64,000 nt of DNA. Source: Salinivirgaceae bacterium (GTDB lineage Bacteria > Bacteroidota > Bacteroidia > Bacteroidales > SZUA-534). Positions 51,367 to 60,121 of the stretch are shown here, piece after piece. The translations under genes were made by a program, and so were the position numbers. The stretch is taken from positions 124,001-188,000 of the forward strand of contig JAFVGW010000040.1 of assembly GCA_017474765.1 (NCBI GenBank), read 5' to 3'. The notes beneath the pieces are model-generated. The model was not told where the DNA came from. It made no database searches and saw only the letters and a list, made by a program, of their open reading frames with translations. Within the stretch, counting starts at the first letter, position 1. Each line of letters starts with the position of its first letter.

Positions 51367-52167
51367 ATGGAAAAAACGATGTTGCTTCCTAATTGGCTCG
51401 ATAATTTCATTTACAATGATTTGAACGCAAAATATTGCCGCTCGAATGCCAATATAACCGTGATTGATTGGGACAAAAACGACATCCTCAATTATCTCGG
51501 CACGTACTTTCCACGCAGTTATGCTGAAGCCTATTGTATCTTCACCGAATACTTTCAAAATAACACAGATACTTTTGCAGACAAAGAAGAGTTGACAATC
51601 TTCGACTTCGGTTGTGGAACTGGCGGGGAAATAATTGGATTGTTGACGGTTTTAAACGAACTGCGGCCTAATCTTAAAATAGTGAAGATTGTTGCTTTGG
51701 ACGGGAATCAAAATGCTTTACGATTATACGATAAAGTGATTACCGAATTACAGAATCACATTGATTTCTGTATAGAGAACGACACTGCATTAGTTCCCAT
51801 TGGTGATTTTTACGACTTGCATATCCTTGATGATGTCATAGATAAACAATTTGATGTAATAATATCTTTCAAAGCTATTTGCGAGTTTGTAACTAAAGAC
51901 CAATTTGAAAAACATAATGCATACGAACACATAGTAAAATTTCTTACGCCCAAATTAGTGAAAGATGGCTTGCTACTGCTTGTTGATGTAACCAGCTATA
52001 ATGACACATCGCAAGAATGGCTTCCTAATATGATGGACAAAGGTCTGTCAGCAACGAAAAGCTTTGTCACAGCTAAAAACCGAGGAAATAATCAAACTTT
52101 TTTAATAACCCATTCTCACAAATTAAATGATTGTAGCAAAGTGGCTTGGAGAATGATAAAAAAATGA
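51367..52167 (+). CDS. Class I SAM-dependent methyltransferase of the AT-rich island
   Basis: A 266-residue protein with the SAM-binding motif I FDFGCGTGGEIIGL (79-92), an acidic residue after strand 2 (VALDGNQNAL) and a motif IV-like IISFKAICEFV. No DNA-methylase NPPY or DPPY motif is present, so the substrate is open (RNA, protein or small molecule). It is visibly AT-rich compared with ribD and the vWA gene on either side. Its stop overlaps the next start as ATGA. No -7 box lies between the upstream hairpin and this gene, so it may depend on read-through from 51034. An ATG at 51379 is an alternative start. Confidence 0.8.
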   Translation: MEKTMLLPNWLDNFIYNDLNAKYCRSNANITVIDWDKNDILNYLGTYFPRSYAEAYCIFTEYFQNNTDTFADKEELTIFDFGCGTGGEIIGLLTVLNELRPNLKIVKIVALDGNQNALRLYDKVITELQNHIDFCIENDTALVPIGDFYDLHILDDVIDKQFDVIISFKAICEFVTKDQFEKHNAYEHIVKFLTPKLVKDGLLLLVDVTSYNDTSQEWLPNMMDKGLSATKSFVTAKNRGNNQTFLITHSHKLNDCSKVAWRMIKK

Positions 52168-53246
52168 ATTATATGGAAGATGAGTTTTACATTGATTATG
52201 CAAAATTAGATGACATTCAACGTGGATTTGTAAACAGAAAGCTTAACAAATCAATGGTAGTTACAGGAACTGCTGGCAGTGGGAAATCTCTGATTGCGTT
52301 GCACAAAGCCAAACAAGTGGCAAATATTACCGATTCATATTGTGTGGTTGTTTATACTAAAACATTAAGACGGTACTTTGAAGATGGTCTGAAAAATCTA
52401 GAGTTGAAAAACGTATATCACTATCATAGGTGGAAGGACGAGAAACCAAGTGCCAAATATATTATTGTAGACGAATGTCAGGATTTTTCTGCTGATGAAA
52501 TAAATGAACTCATCAACAGTGCTGAAATAGGATTCTTCTTCGGAGATACTGACCAATCTATAGTGGAGTTTCGAACTCAAACTCAAGACGTGGATACAAC
52601 AGCACACGCCTTAGGATTACCAAGAGCAGAACCATTATACACAAATTACAGACTTACAATAGAAAATGCGGAGTTTGCCGAAATTGTTGGTGATGTCCAA
52701 GACGTTGCAGAAAAATGCATCAGACACGGCGGGAAGCCTGAATTAATTAAGACAGATACCATTGAGGCTCAATTAGATGAAATAATAAGGTTAAAAAGGA
52801 ACAATTCGCTTTCCAATGTTGGTATTCTGATGCCTTTTAACACTATAAAAAGTGCAAATAGCGCAAAAGCAAACGGACATATACTAGTAGAGAATCCGGA
52901 AAAATTGTCAGTGGAATATGTGAAAGACTATTTTATCAGCAAGGGTGAACCTGTCGAATACAAATACTCAGCTGACAAAGACACTGCAATGGATTTGGAT
53001 TTTCACTCCACAAATGCTAAAGTTATGACTTGGTGGTGTGCCAAAGGGTTGCAATTCAAAGATGTTTTTATTCCCAATTGTCAGGTGAACTATGGTACCA
53101 ACAAAAAAAAGGCATTGTATGTTGCTGTCACAAGAGTTGTTGAGAATTTGCATCTATTGTATAGTGGTCAGATAAGTCCACAATTTCCAAAATCAAATTC
53201 TTCTCTGTACAAAAGCAATGATATAGATATATCGGATTTGTTTTAA
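52164..53246 (+). CDS. Minimal SF1/UvrD-like ATPase of the AT-rich island
   Basis: A 360-residue P-loop protein with SF1 helicase motifs in order: Walker A TGTAGSGKS (34-42), motif II IIVDECQDF (D103, E104), motif III FGDTDQSIVEF, motif IV-like YTNYRLT, motif V-like WWCAKGLQFKDVFIP and motif VI YVAVTRVVENLHLL. It is about half the size of UvrD or Rep because the 1B and 2B insertions are missing, so unwinding is doubtful; it may be a translocase, NTPase switch or remodeller. The ATG at 52164 overlaps the methyltransferase stop by 4 bases. Base composition is AT-rich throughout. Confidence 0.82.
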   Translation: MNYMEDEFYIDYAKLDDIQRGFVNRKLNKSMVVTGTAGSGKSLIALHKAKQVANITDSYCVVVYTKTLRRYFEDGLKNLELKNVYHYHRWKDEKPSAKYIIVDECQDFSADEINELINSAEIGFFFGDTDQSIVEFRTQTQDVDTTAHALGLPRAEPLYTNYRLTIENAEFAEIVGDVQDVAEKCIRHGGKPELIKTDTIEAQLDEIIRLKRNNSLSNVGILMPFNTIKSANSAKANGHILVENPEKLSVEYVKDYFISKGEPVEYKYSADKDTAMDLDFHSTNAKVMTWWCAKGLQFKDVFIPNCQVNYGTNKKKALYVAVTRVVENLHLLYSGQISPQFPKSNSSLYKSNDIDISDLF

Positions 53247-53257
53247 ACCATTTAGCA

Positions 53258-55363
53258 ATGAATTTGTATATAATAACTTCCGTACTAAACATTGACAACA
53301 TTTTGTCATCAGAAAGCATAAGCCCTGCTTCCTTTTATAGAAAAAGAAATTATGGTTACAGCCATTTTGAAGCAATTCCAAACCTGAAATTACCTTCTGA
53401 TAAAATAGTCCTTTTTGATTATTTGCCATACGTTGAAATCATCGATTCAGAAAGGATAAATTATCCTGTAGTTATAGAAATCAACAAAACCGAACTATTA
53501 AGTGAATCAAAAATTGAAAAAGAGCAAGATGGTATTTACTTATATGGGCAAACGTTGTATGTTAATCCGTTCAACTGTCGGTTACTGTTTTTCTCAACCG
53601 AGGCATATAAAGAAACTGAACTACGTTGTTTAGACAGTAAAACTAACAAATTATATAAATATTTTGGAAAGTCATTTGTTAATAGGAATGAAGCAAAAGA
53701 CATTTCAAACATTGATTTTTCTGCATTTATAGACAAGCAGAATGATATTGATGAACTCATAAAAAATGACGAAATCCTAAATTCTCAAAAAGGATTCCAT
53801 TTGGGTTGGTTTTTAGGTAGCGGAAAAAGCATAACACCCGATTTAGCCAAACTGAAATCTATTGAAAGAAGGGCATACGACTATGTTTCAGCTATAAGAA
53901 ACAATAATGGCATAATTACACCCGCCTATAGAGAATCTCTAATCAAGATGGATGAACAGTACAAAGCATTGGACCCCAATATTAAGAAAGCCCAAATGTT
54001 ATGGAACGAGCGAGTGAACCTGTTTTGCTCTAATCGCGATGCTTTTGAGATGTTTTTGAAGGAATTGAATAAGGAATCAGAATTAAAAAGGGCATTTTCT
54101 GATTCAAGAAAAATATTGCTACGCAGGAGTTTCGATATTGAGAACTTTGAATCATTTATGACAGAGATGACAAATTACACTAATGTGCTACTACAAACTT
54201 TTCAAGTTTCCTATAGCTTTTATGAAAGCACATCCTGCCTATATGACGCTATTCTTACAAAATTATTTTATGACAAAAGGTTTCATTTAGAAGATTTGCG
54301 TATTAATCGTGCTTCAGTAACCCACAGCTTCATAACGGAGATTAAGCAGTTCATTGAAAACAATGGGAAAGATTGGGTTGGTAGCGAAGCGTATATGTAT
54401 CTTCATTCTTTAATGTTAAATATAATTAAATCCGAACCATTTGATTTTAATTCAATACAAGATGATTTGTTGAAATCTGTAGCTGCTTTTCTTTTAAAAG
54501 GAGAAGACTATGAAGAAATGATGAGTTTTCTTCTAAACAATGCAATGAGCGAATATCGTTATGTTTTAGGATTTTGGGGAGCGGCGTGTGGTTATACAGA
54601 TATGTCAAGAATTATTACAAAACCAGCATTTGACGACGATAAGAATGTGATGGAAAATGTTTACAGACATATTTGTAAACAAGTGTACGGAATTGAATTA
54701 AAAGGGACAATTCAACTAACAGACACTATTCTCCAAGAAAATGAAAGAATCGGTTCTGACACAAGGAGTAAAAACAACAACGATTCTTACATAAATAGTT
54801 CAATGACAGATGATTCAACTCCAAGAGAATTATTGTTAATTTTTGAAAATATTGATTTTAAGTCATTTCCTCCAGTCGCACAAAAATATTATAAAGAGGA
54901 AACAAGAAAACTATATAATGGCAAATGCGATAAGACTTTTCTAAACCAACTGAAAAACTTGTCGAAGAACTGTCCTGTGGCTAAAACAACACAGAAATGG
55001 AAATCTTGTATAAAACAAGCAAATTGCTCATCAAACCATTCCGAACAGGATGGTATTTTATTTAAGCCACAAGATATGTACCCTATCGGCCAATATTTTT
55101 TCAATGATAAAAATGTATTGTATAACATTGAGGACCTGATTGATAATGACAAATTAAAAAAGAAAGTTAATGATGAAATAACTTGGATACAAAAAGCTCA
55201 TCAAGATGGTGGTTATCGTAAAAATGGTGTGTGGGTTAAATGTAACGAGAAAGATAATCTTAACGTTATCAGTCATTTTTATAATAACGCAAAAAATAAA
55301 ATTGACTCAAAAACACTAGAACTCATAGTTAACAAATTAAAACAATTATATCACGTATATTAG
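53258..55363 (+). CDS. Large unknown protein of the AT-rich island
   Basis: A 701-residue protein that I cannot assign. The N-terminus (LYIITSVLNIDNILSSESISP, split as LYIITSVLNIDNIL and SSESISPASFY, then VLFDYLPYVEI) weakly recalls DarT-like ADP-ribosyltransferase openings, but no catalytic pair can be fixed. The middle is helical, and the C-terminal part is rich in Asn, Lys and Cys (SKNCPVAKT, KQANCSSNH). No membrane segment or signal peptide is visible, so it is probably cytosolic. It starts 11 bases after the SF1 gene. It is strongly AT-rich: 54421-54480 has 14 G or C of 60. An effector or sensor role in a defence system is inference from context. Confidence 0.75.
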   Translation: MNLYIITSVLNIDNILSSESISPASFYRKRNYGYSHFEAIPNLKLPSDKIVLFDYLPYVEIIDSERINYPVVIEINKTELLSESKIEKEQDGIYLYGQTLYVNPFNCRLLFFSTEAYKETELRCLDSKTNKLYKYFGKSFVNRNEAKDISNIDFSAFIDKQNDIDELIKNDEILNSQKGFHLGWFLGSGKSITPDLAKLKSIERRAYDYVSAIRNNNGIITPAYRESLIKMDEQYKALDPNIKKAQMLWNERVNLFCSNRDAFEMFLKELNKESELKRAFSDSRKILLRRSFDIENFESFMTEMTNYTNVLLQTFQVSYSFYESTSCLYDAILTKLFYDKRFHLEDLRINRASVTHSFITEIKQFIENNGKDWVGSEAYMYLHSLMLNIIKSEPFDFNSIQDDLLKSVAAFLLKGEDYEEMMSFLLNNAMSEYRYVLGFWGAACGYTDMSRIITKPAFDDDKNVMENVYRHICKQVYGIELKGTIQLTDTILQENERIGSDTRSKNNNDSYINSSMTDDSTPRELLLIFENIDFKSFPPVAQKYYKEETRKLYNGKCDKTFLNQLKNLSKNCPVAKTTQKWKSCIKQANCSSNHSEQDGILFKPQDMYPIGQYFFNDKNVLYNIEDLIDNDKLKKKVNDEITWIQKAHQDGGYRKNGVWVKCNEKDNLNVISHFYNNAKNKIDSKTLELIVNKLKQLYHVY

Positions 55364-55484
55364 AAAATAAGTATTGATTTTTTTAGGGGCACGATACTTG
55401 CTGTGCAAGATAGTCGTATTATGATAATTCGAACAACAATACCCCCAAAATCCCCACACAAGGTGGCTTTTTTGATTTTTAGAA

Positions 55485-57554
55485 TCAATCCATCCCCCAA
55501 AACTTCCGCAAGAACCACTCGACCGAAAGAAATGCGAGGGCGAGAAGCAGAATTGGCAAAAGGTCGATAATGCGGAACAGTTCGGTGGTAACAATCACTG
55601 AATCAGTAATTTCATCATTATCAATAATTGCATTGGCAAGTTCATCGAGATTGTCGGGCAGGAACATACGGCCGCCGTGGCTGTCGGCGAGTTGGAAGAG
55701 CAGGCTGTGATTGGCTTGCAGGCTGGCCATCTCGGCCGATTCCTCAACAACCATAAACTGTCCGCGGCGCGTCAGCACCTCGTCGCCCAAAGTGGCGGTG
55801 GCGGTGTAGCGGTAAAGGCCAGCGGGTTTGCGGCCAATGTTGAGCGTGTAGCCCGCAGCAGTTGGTTGGAACGCCGATTTAATGCGGTTTCCAGCGGGGT
55901 CGGTCAGTTCGAGAACCACCTCGGCCGTGGTGACGGGCTCCATTGAAAGATTGTAGAGCAAGGCGTCGAAAAGCACCTCGCGGTGCATTGGCACAACATC
56001 GGCAACCGTCACCTCAAAGCGGTCCTTCTTTTCGTTTGTGCAAAGATATTGTATTGATTTCGTGATAATTTCGTCGGTCACAGAGTGCGAGCCGTTCGAC
56101 GCGTAATCGGCCAAGCGCCAGCGCCAAAGCCCCTCTCCCGCCACCACTCCGATTTTTTGCGTGGCAGTTGTGGCGAAATAGATTAGCGGCCGCCGGGTGC
56201 CAACCGAGCCAATCTTCTGATAGAAAAGCACTTGCCCCACTGGCGCGGTGCGATAGTCGCCGTAAGGCACATTCAGTGGCGGAAAAAGCGCGGTCTGCGT
56301 TGCATCGAAATCGATTTTAAAAAACTGAAAATCAGAATTTAGCAGCGGGAAGGCATCCTCGTTGCCTCCACGTTTCTGCTCAATGCCAACGGCGGGTGCA
56401 ATCGAACCCAAAGCCTTCATATCGGTCTGATTACCAACGATAAACAGCATTGGTAACTCGGCCTCGCGCGCCTGCTCCACAATTTTTTGCGCCTTGTGCT
56501 GCGACGAGGGCAACTGGTGCAAAATGAGCAGCGAATAATCGGCAAGCCGACCATCGAAATCGGCTATATTCTTTATTGTCAGTTTGTAACGCTCGTTGCG
56601 CGACAGCACCTGCGCAATGGCCGACACATCGGGGTGCCACGAGTTTTGCAGCAGAAGCACGTTGACAACCTTGTCGCTGACATCGACAACCACGCTGCGG
56701 CGGTTGTTCTGCCTATTTGCGTCATTTTCAGGCACATCAATGCGCACATCGTAGCGGTGCAAACCTTCGTCGGCACCATCGATATAAAAAAGTTCCTTCT
56801 GGTAAACGTAATCGGAATTGATAGCGACGGTTCGACTTTCGAGCACCTTATCGCCCTCAACAACAGCAAGTTGATAATTGCCAGCAGGCACTTTTTCGCC
56901 TTTCAGGCAAACCATTATCGGGAAACGCGAATGGTGGAAGGCCGTTCGGTTGGCCACAATGCGGTCAATCGACAAATCGGGGTGCGACAGCGTGTCGCCA
57001 AGGGCAATGGTGTAGATTGGCTTATTGAACGAGCCAGCCTTGTGGAGCGGGTCAGCGCCCTGGTTGGCAATTCCGTCGGAGGCAATTATCAGTGCGCCAA
57101 TGTTTTCGCCGTAGAAATTCGTCTGCACATAGTCGAAAACAGCGGCAATATTGGTGGTCTGACCATTGAAGGTAATCGGCTCGTTTTCAGTTACTTTATC
57201 AGAAAAAACAACTGGGCGGACTACGAAGTTGCCACCAAGTTGCTGTTGCAGTTTTTCAATTTTATTTGTGTAATCGGTTCTGTACCAAGCCGAATCGGCG
57301 TTTGCCACAATCGACGACGAATTGTCCTGGGCTACCAACACTATTGGGTGTTGCACTTGTTTGTGACTGATTTTCAGCGTTATGCCAGCCACCACAACAC
57401 AGAGCGCAAGCACGGTCAGAAAACGCAAAGCCGCCAAAACGGCGCGCTGCCGCTTGTCGGCCTGCGATTTAACCCTTGCGCCCGAATAGAGCCACCACGC
57501 CACGGCGGCGGCCACGGGCAAGCAAATCAGTATCGGCACAACAAATTGTGTCAT
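55485..57554 (-). CDS. Large membrane protein with vWA-like extracytoplasmic region
   Basis: A 689-residue protein with two N-terminal membrane helices (VVPILICLPVAAAVAWWLY, ALRFLTVLALCVVVAGITL), a long extracytoplasmic region and one C-terminal helix (LLPILLLALAFLSVEWFL). The region after residue 70 starts like a von Willebrand A domain (PIVLVAQDNSSSIV), with a D-x-S-x-S-like site, and contains IGALIIASDGIANQG. Similar BatA-neighbour or vWA membrane proteins in Bacteroidota are uncharacterised. It is the second gene after fabG on the same strand, 24 bases downstream. The 120 bases between its end and the island gene hold a weak CCAC/GTGG hairpin with T6 near 55454-55473. Confidence 0.8.
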   Translation of the reverse strand: MTQFVVPILICLPVAAAVAWWLYSGARVKSQADKRQRAVLAALRFLTVLALCVVVAGITLKISHKQVQHPIVLVAQDNSSSIVANADSAWYRTDYTNKIEKLQQQLGGNFVVRPVVFSDKVTENEPITFNGQTTNIAAVFDYVQTNFYGENIGALIIASDGIANQGADPLHKAGSFNKPIYTIALGDTLSHPDLSIDRIVANRTAFHHSRFPIMVCLKGEKVPAGNYQLAVVEGDKVLESRTVAINSDYVYQKELFYIDGADEGLHRYDVRIDVPENDANRQNNRRSVVVDVSDKVVNVLLLQNSWHPDVSAIAQVLSRNERYKLTIKNIADFDGRLADYSLLILHQLPSSQHKAQKIVEQAREAELPMLFIVGNQTDMKALGSIAPAVGIEQKRGGNEDAFPLLNSDFQFFKIDFDATQTALFPPLNVPYGDYRTAPVGQVLFYQKIGSVGTRRPLIYFATTATQKIGVVAGEGLWRWRLADYASNGSHSVTDEIITKSIQYLCTNEKKDRFEVTVADVVPMHREVLFDALLYNLSMEPVTTAEVVLELTDPAGNRIKSAFQPTAAGYTLNIGRKPAGLYRYTATATLGDEVLTRRGQFMVVEESAEMASLQANHSLLFQLADSHGGRMFLPDNLDELANAIIDNDEITDSVIVTTELFRIIDLLPILLLALAFLSVEWFLRKFWGMD

Positions 57555-57578
57555 AGTCAGATACCGACAATCGGGCTA

Positions 57579-58325
57579 TCAGGTGAGCATTCCGCCGCAG
57601 ACGTTGATAACCTGTCCTGTAACGTAAGCCGAAAGGTCGGAACCAAGGAAGGCAGCCACATTGGCCACATCCTCGGGCGTTCCGCCACGGCGCATCGGGA
57701 TTTTCTTCATCCACTCCTCTTTCACTGCATCTGGCAGAACATCAGTCATTTCGGTCATAATAAAGCCTGGAGCAATGGCGTTGCAGCGAATGTTGCGTGC
57801 ACCCAGTTCCTGAGCCGCCGACTTGGTGAAACCGATAATTCCCGCCTTCGAAGCCGCGTAGTTGCACTGGTTGGCGTTGCCGCGAACACCCACAACCGAG
57901 CTCATATTGACGATTGAGCCGATGGCCTGCTTCCACATAATGGGCTGAACGGCCTTGCTCATACAGAACACCGATTTCAGATTGACGCGCATAATGTCGT
58001 CCCACTGCTCCTCGGTGAGGCGCTTGAGAGCGGCGTCGCGGGTGATTCCTGCGTTGTTCACCAGAATGTCGATACGGCCGAACTCAGCGGCAATCTCGGC
58101 CACATATTTCTGCGCGGCTTCGAAATCCGAAGCGTCGAAAGCGTAGAATTTGGCCTTCACTCCCATCTGGTTCAGCTCGTTTTCAAACTTCATCACCTCA
58201 TCGCGAAGCGACGTGCAGGTCAAAGCCAGATTGGCGCCCTGCTCTGCGAATTTCAAGGCTATTCCCTTGCCAATTCCGCGTCCGGCGCCAGTTATCAGCG
58301 CCACTTTTCCTTCAAGTAATTTCAT
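57579..58325 (-). CDS. fabG: 3-oxoacyl-[ACP] reductase
   Basis: A 248-residue short-chain dehydrogenase. The NADPH loop is TGAGRGIGKG (12-21), the NNAGI motif lies near 90-94, and the catalytic set is S142/S143, Y156 and K160 (NYAASKAG). It reduces 3-oxoacyl-ACP in fatty-acid synthesis; the FabG call rests on overall similarity (GITRD, PGFIMTEMTDVLP, VTGQVINVCGGMLT). The open frame extends far upstream to 58745, but the start at 58325 (MKLLEGKVALITG) matches the family. It probably shares a transcript with the vWA-like gene. Confidence 0.93.
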   Translation of the reverse strand: MKLLEGKVALITGAGRGIGKGIALKFAEQGANLALTCTSLRDEVMKFENELNQMGVKAKFYAFDASDFEAAQKYVAEIAAEFGRIDILVNNAGITRDAALKRLTEEQWDDIMRVNLKSVFCMSKAVQPIMWKQAIGSIVNMSSVVGVRGNANQCNYAASKAGIIGFTKSAAQELGARNIRCNAIAPGFIMTEMTDVLPDAVKEEWMKKIPMRRGGTPEDVANVAAFLGSDLSAYVTGQVINVCGGMLT

Positions 58326-58454
58326 AATTTTTACGGATTTATTGCCATCGGCATAAGCAAAATGTATGCCTATGACGATGCGAAGGTAGAAATGTTTTTT
58401 ATTTGCCACAAACAACAAAAAACGATTATCTTGCAACAACAAAATCACACTATT

Positions 58455-59255
58455 GTGACGAAACACAGATTCATAATTCTTGCGGTATTGCTGGCTGCGA
58501 CGGTGACAGCGGGCGCACAGGACGGCAATTTTGAGGCAATGGCCAACGCGTCGGTTATGCAGAACGGACTCTGGTCGGTGAACAACAATCAGGCTGGATT
58601 GGCTGATTTGCAAAAGTTTGCCGTCGGCATCAACTACCAAAACCGTTTCCAATTGGCCGAAACAAGCACCAAATCGGTGGCGGCGGCACTGCACACACGC
58701 ACTGGCAATTTTGCATTGAGTTTCAATAGGTTCGGCTATTCGCAATACTCTGAAAACAGTTTCGGTTTAGCTTATGCACGGCAGTTTGGCGAACGCGTGT
58801 CGGCAGGTTTGCAGTTCGACTATCTCAACATCAACCAGCCATCGGCATACGGAAACAACGGTGTTTTCCTATTTGAAGTGGGCTTGCAGGTCAAACCCAT
58901 TGACAATTTGCAAGTTGGCGTTCACGTTTTCAACCCCACAAAAGCCAAAATGGCCGAATATGAAGACGAGCGTGTGAACACATCGTTCCGCTTTGGTGCC
59001 AGCTATTTCTTCTCGCAGATTGTGCAGCTGGCCGCCGAGGTTGAGAAAACAATGCAAACTGACTTGCGCTGCAAAGTGGGACTTGAATATCAGATAATCA
59101 ACAATTTATTTCTGCGCACTGGTTTCCGTTCAAAGCCAAATGAATTCTGCTTTGGCGCGGGCTACACCTATAAAGGTCTGACTTTCGACTTCGCATTCTC
59201 GACACACCAGTACCTGCCAATGTCAACACAAGTTTCATTAAAATACTCATTATGA
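58455..59255 (+). CDS. PorV/PorQ-like outer-membrane protein
   Basis: A 266-residue protein read from GTG at 58455, giving a clean signal peptide (KHRFIILAVLLAATVTAGAQ). The mature N-terminus (GNFEAMANASVMQNGLWSVNNNQAGLA) follows the PorV/PorQ family's opening, where a loop carries an NNPAGL-like sequence. The rest is a barrel with many aromatic ends (FGYSQYSENSFGLAYARQFG) and closes STQVSLKYSL. PorV shuttles T9SS cargo and PorQ also belongs to that system; this one is family-level only. Longer starts from 58362 or 58392 give unlikely N-termini. Its stop overlaps the following gene by 4 bases. Confidence 0.75.
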   Translation: MTKHRFIILAVLLAATVTAGAQDGNFEAMANASVMQNGLWSVNNNQAGLADLQKFAVGINYQNRFQLAETSTKSVAAALHTRTGNFALSFNRFGYSQYSENSFGLAYARQFGERVSAGLQFDYLNINQPSAYGNNGVFLFEVGLQVKPIDNLQVGVHVFNPTKAKMAEYEDERVNTSFRFGASYFFSQIVQLAAEVEKTMQTDLRCKVGLEYQIINNLFLRTGFRSKPNEFCFGAGYTYKGLTFDFAFSTHQYLPMSTQVSLKYSL

Positions 59256-60121
59256 GCGCGTTGTTTGAGTTTTGGCCTTTCGTCGGGAAAGTGTTGCTGA
59301 CCACCCTTTTCCAACTGCTCTCGATTTTCGGGGTATTCTTTGTTTTCGGGCTGATACTCTATCTGTTAGCGCGTTATACGCGGCGTTTGTACGTCAACAT
59401 TCTGGGGCCGAAATCCGACATTTACTTCACTGGTTGGATTGGCACGCCCGTCCACGAGTCGGGGCACGCGCTTTTCTGCATTCCTTTCCTGCATAAAATA
59501 CTCGAAATCAAACTTTTCTCGCCCAACAGCGAGGATGGGACTCTTGGCTACGTCAACCACGCCTACAACCCGCGCAACCCATGGGCGCAGATTGGCAATT
59601 TCTTCATCGCCCTGGGGCCGATTCTGTTTGGTTCACTGATTATATGCCTGCTAATCAGATTTTTGCTGCCTGATGGTCAACAACTTTTAGTTCACATCAA
59701 CAGCTCGCCAAGCGACTACATCTCACTGACGGGTTTTCTGCAACTCATCACAAGAATCTTCACATCGTCAACCGACATAATATCAGCACTTTTCACCAGC
59801 GTGCACGTTCATCAGTGGCAGTTTTGGGTGTTTCTCTACCTCTGCATTTGCATTTCGGCGCACATGGAATTGAGCCCGCCCGACCTCAAAGGTTTGGGAT
59901 TGGGGCTAATAGCAATTATTGTCATTTTACTGATAGTCAACATCGTGCTGATTCTTCTCAATATTGATTCGTCTACCACGATAAGCGTCATTGCGCGATG
60001 GACCAATCTTTGCACTGGCATCTTCACGTTTGCCGTCGCCATTTCGGCCTTAAATTGCATTGCCACTTTCATTGTTTTGAATATTATCTCACTGATAATC
60101 AATCACAGATTTTTTGTATGA
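59252..60121 (+). CDS. M50-like membrane metalloprotease homologue
   Basis: A 289-residue polytopic membrane protein with HESGH at residues 68-72 (TPVHESGHALFCIPF), the zinc motif HExxH, placed at the start of a helix as in site-2 proteases. A following helix contains NPWAQIGNFFIALGP, similar to the second metal-ligand region of M50 proteins, though the canonical LDG motif is not obvious. Six or so hydrophobic segments are seen. It overlaps its neighbours on both sides as ATGA, so it is coupled to the PorV/PorQ-like gene and to the HhH protein. Activity and substrate are unproven. Confidence 0.72.
   Translation: MSALFEFWPFVGKVLLTTLFQLLSIFGVFFVFGLILYLLARYTRRLYVNILGPKSDIYFTGWIGTPVHESGHALFCIPFLHKILEIKLFSPNSEDGTLGYVNHAYNPRNPWAQIGNFFIALGPILFGSLIICLLIRFLLPDGQQLLVHINSSPSDYISLTGFLQLITRIFTSSTDIISALFTSVHVHQWQFWVFLYLCICISAHMELSPPDLKGLGLGLIAIIVILLIVNIVLILLNIDSSTTISVIARWTNLCTGIFTFAVAISALNCIATFIVLNIISLIINHRFFV

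Noticed and set aside
51117..51424. Small open frames between the toxin module and the methyltransferase
   Set aside because: They cross the hairpin and its T-run and end inside the methyltransferase gene; a structured RNA or leader explains the region better.
51046..55363. Retron or CRISPR-type system
   Set aside because: An RNA-like element precedes the genes, but no reverse transcriptase, Cas gene or repeat-spacer array is present.
50086..55363. Integrative element with integrase and attachment sites
   Set aside because: The island is compositionally distinct, but no integrase, transposase, tRNA gene or matching end repeats around the whole island were found.
56487..57917. 476-codon plus-strand open frame opposite the vWA-like gene and fabG
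   Set aside because: It runs across two well-defined minus-strand genes and their junction; the translation is not protein-like.
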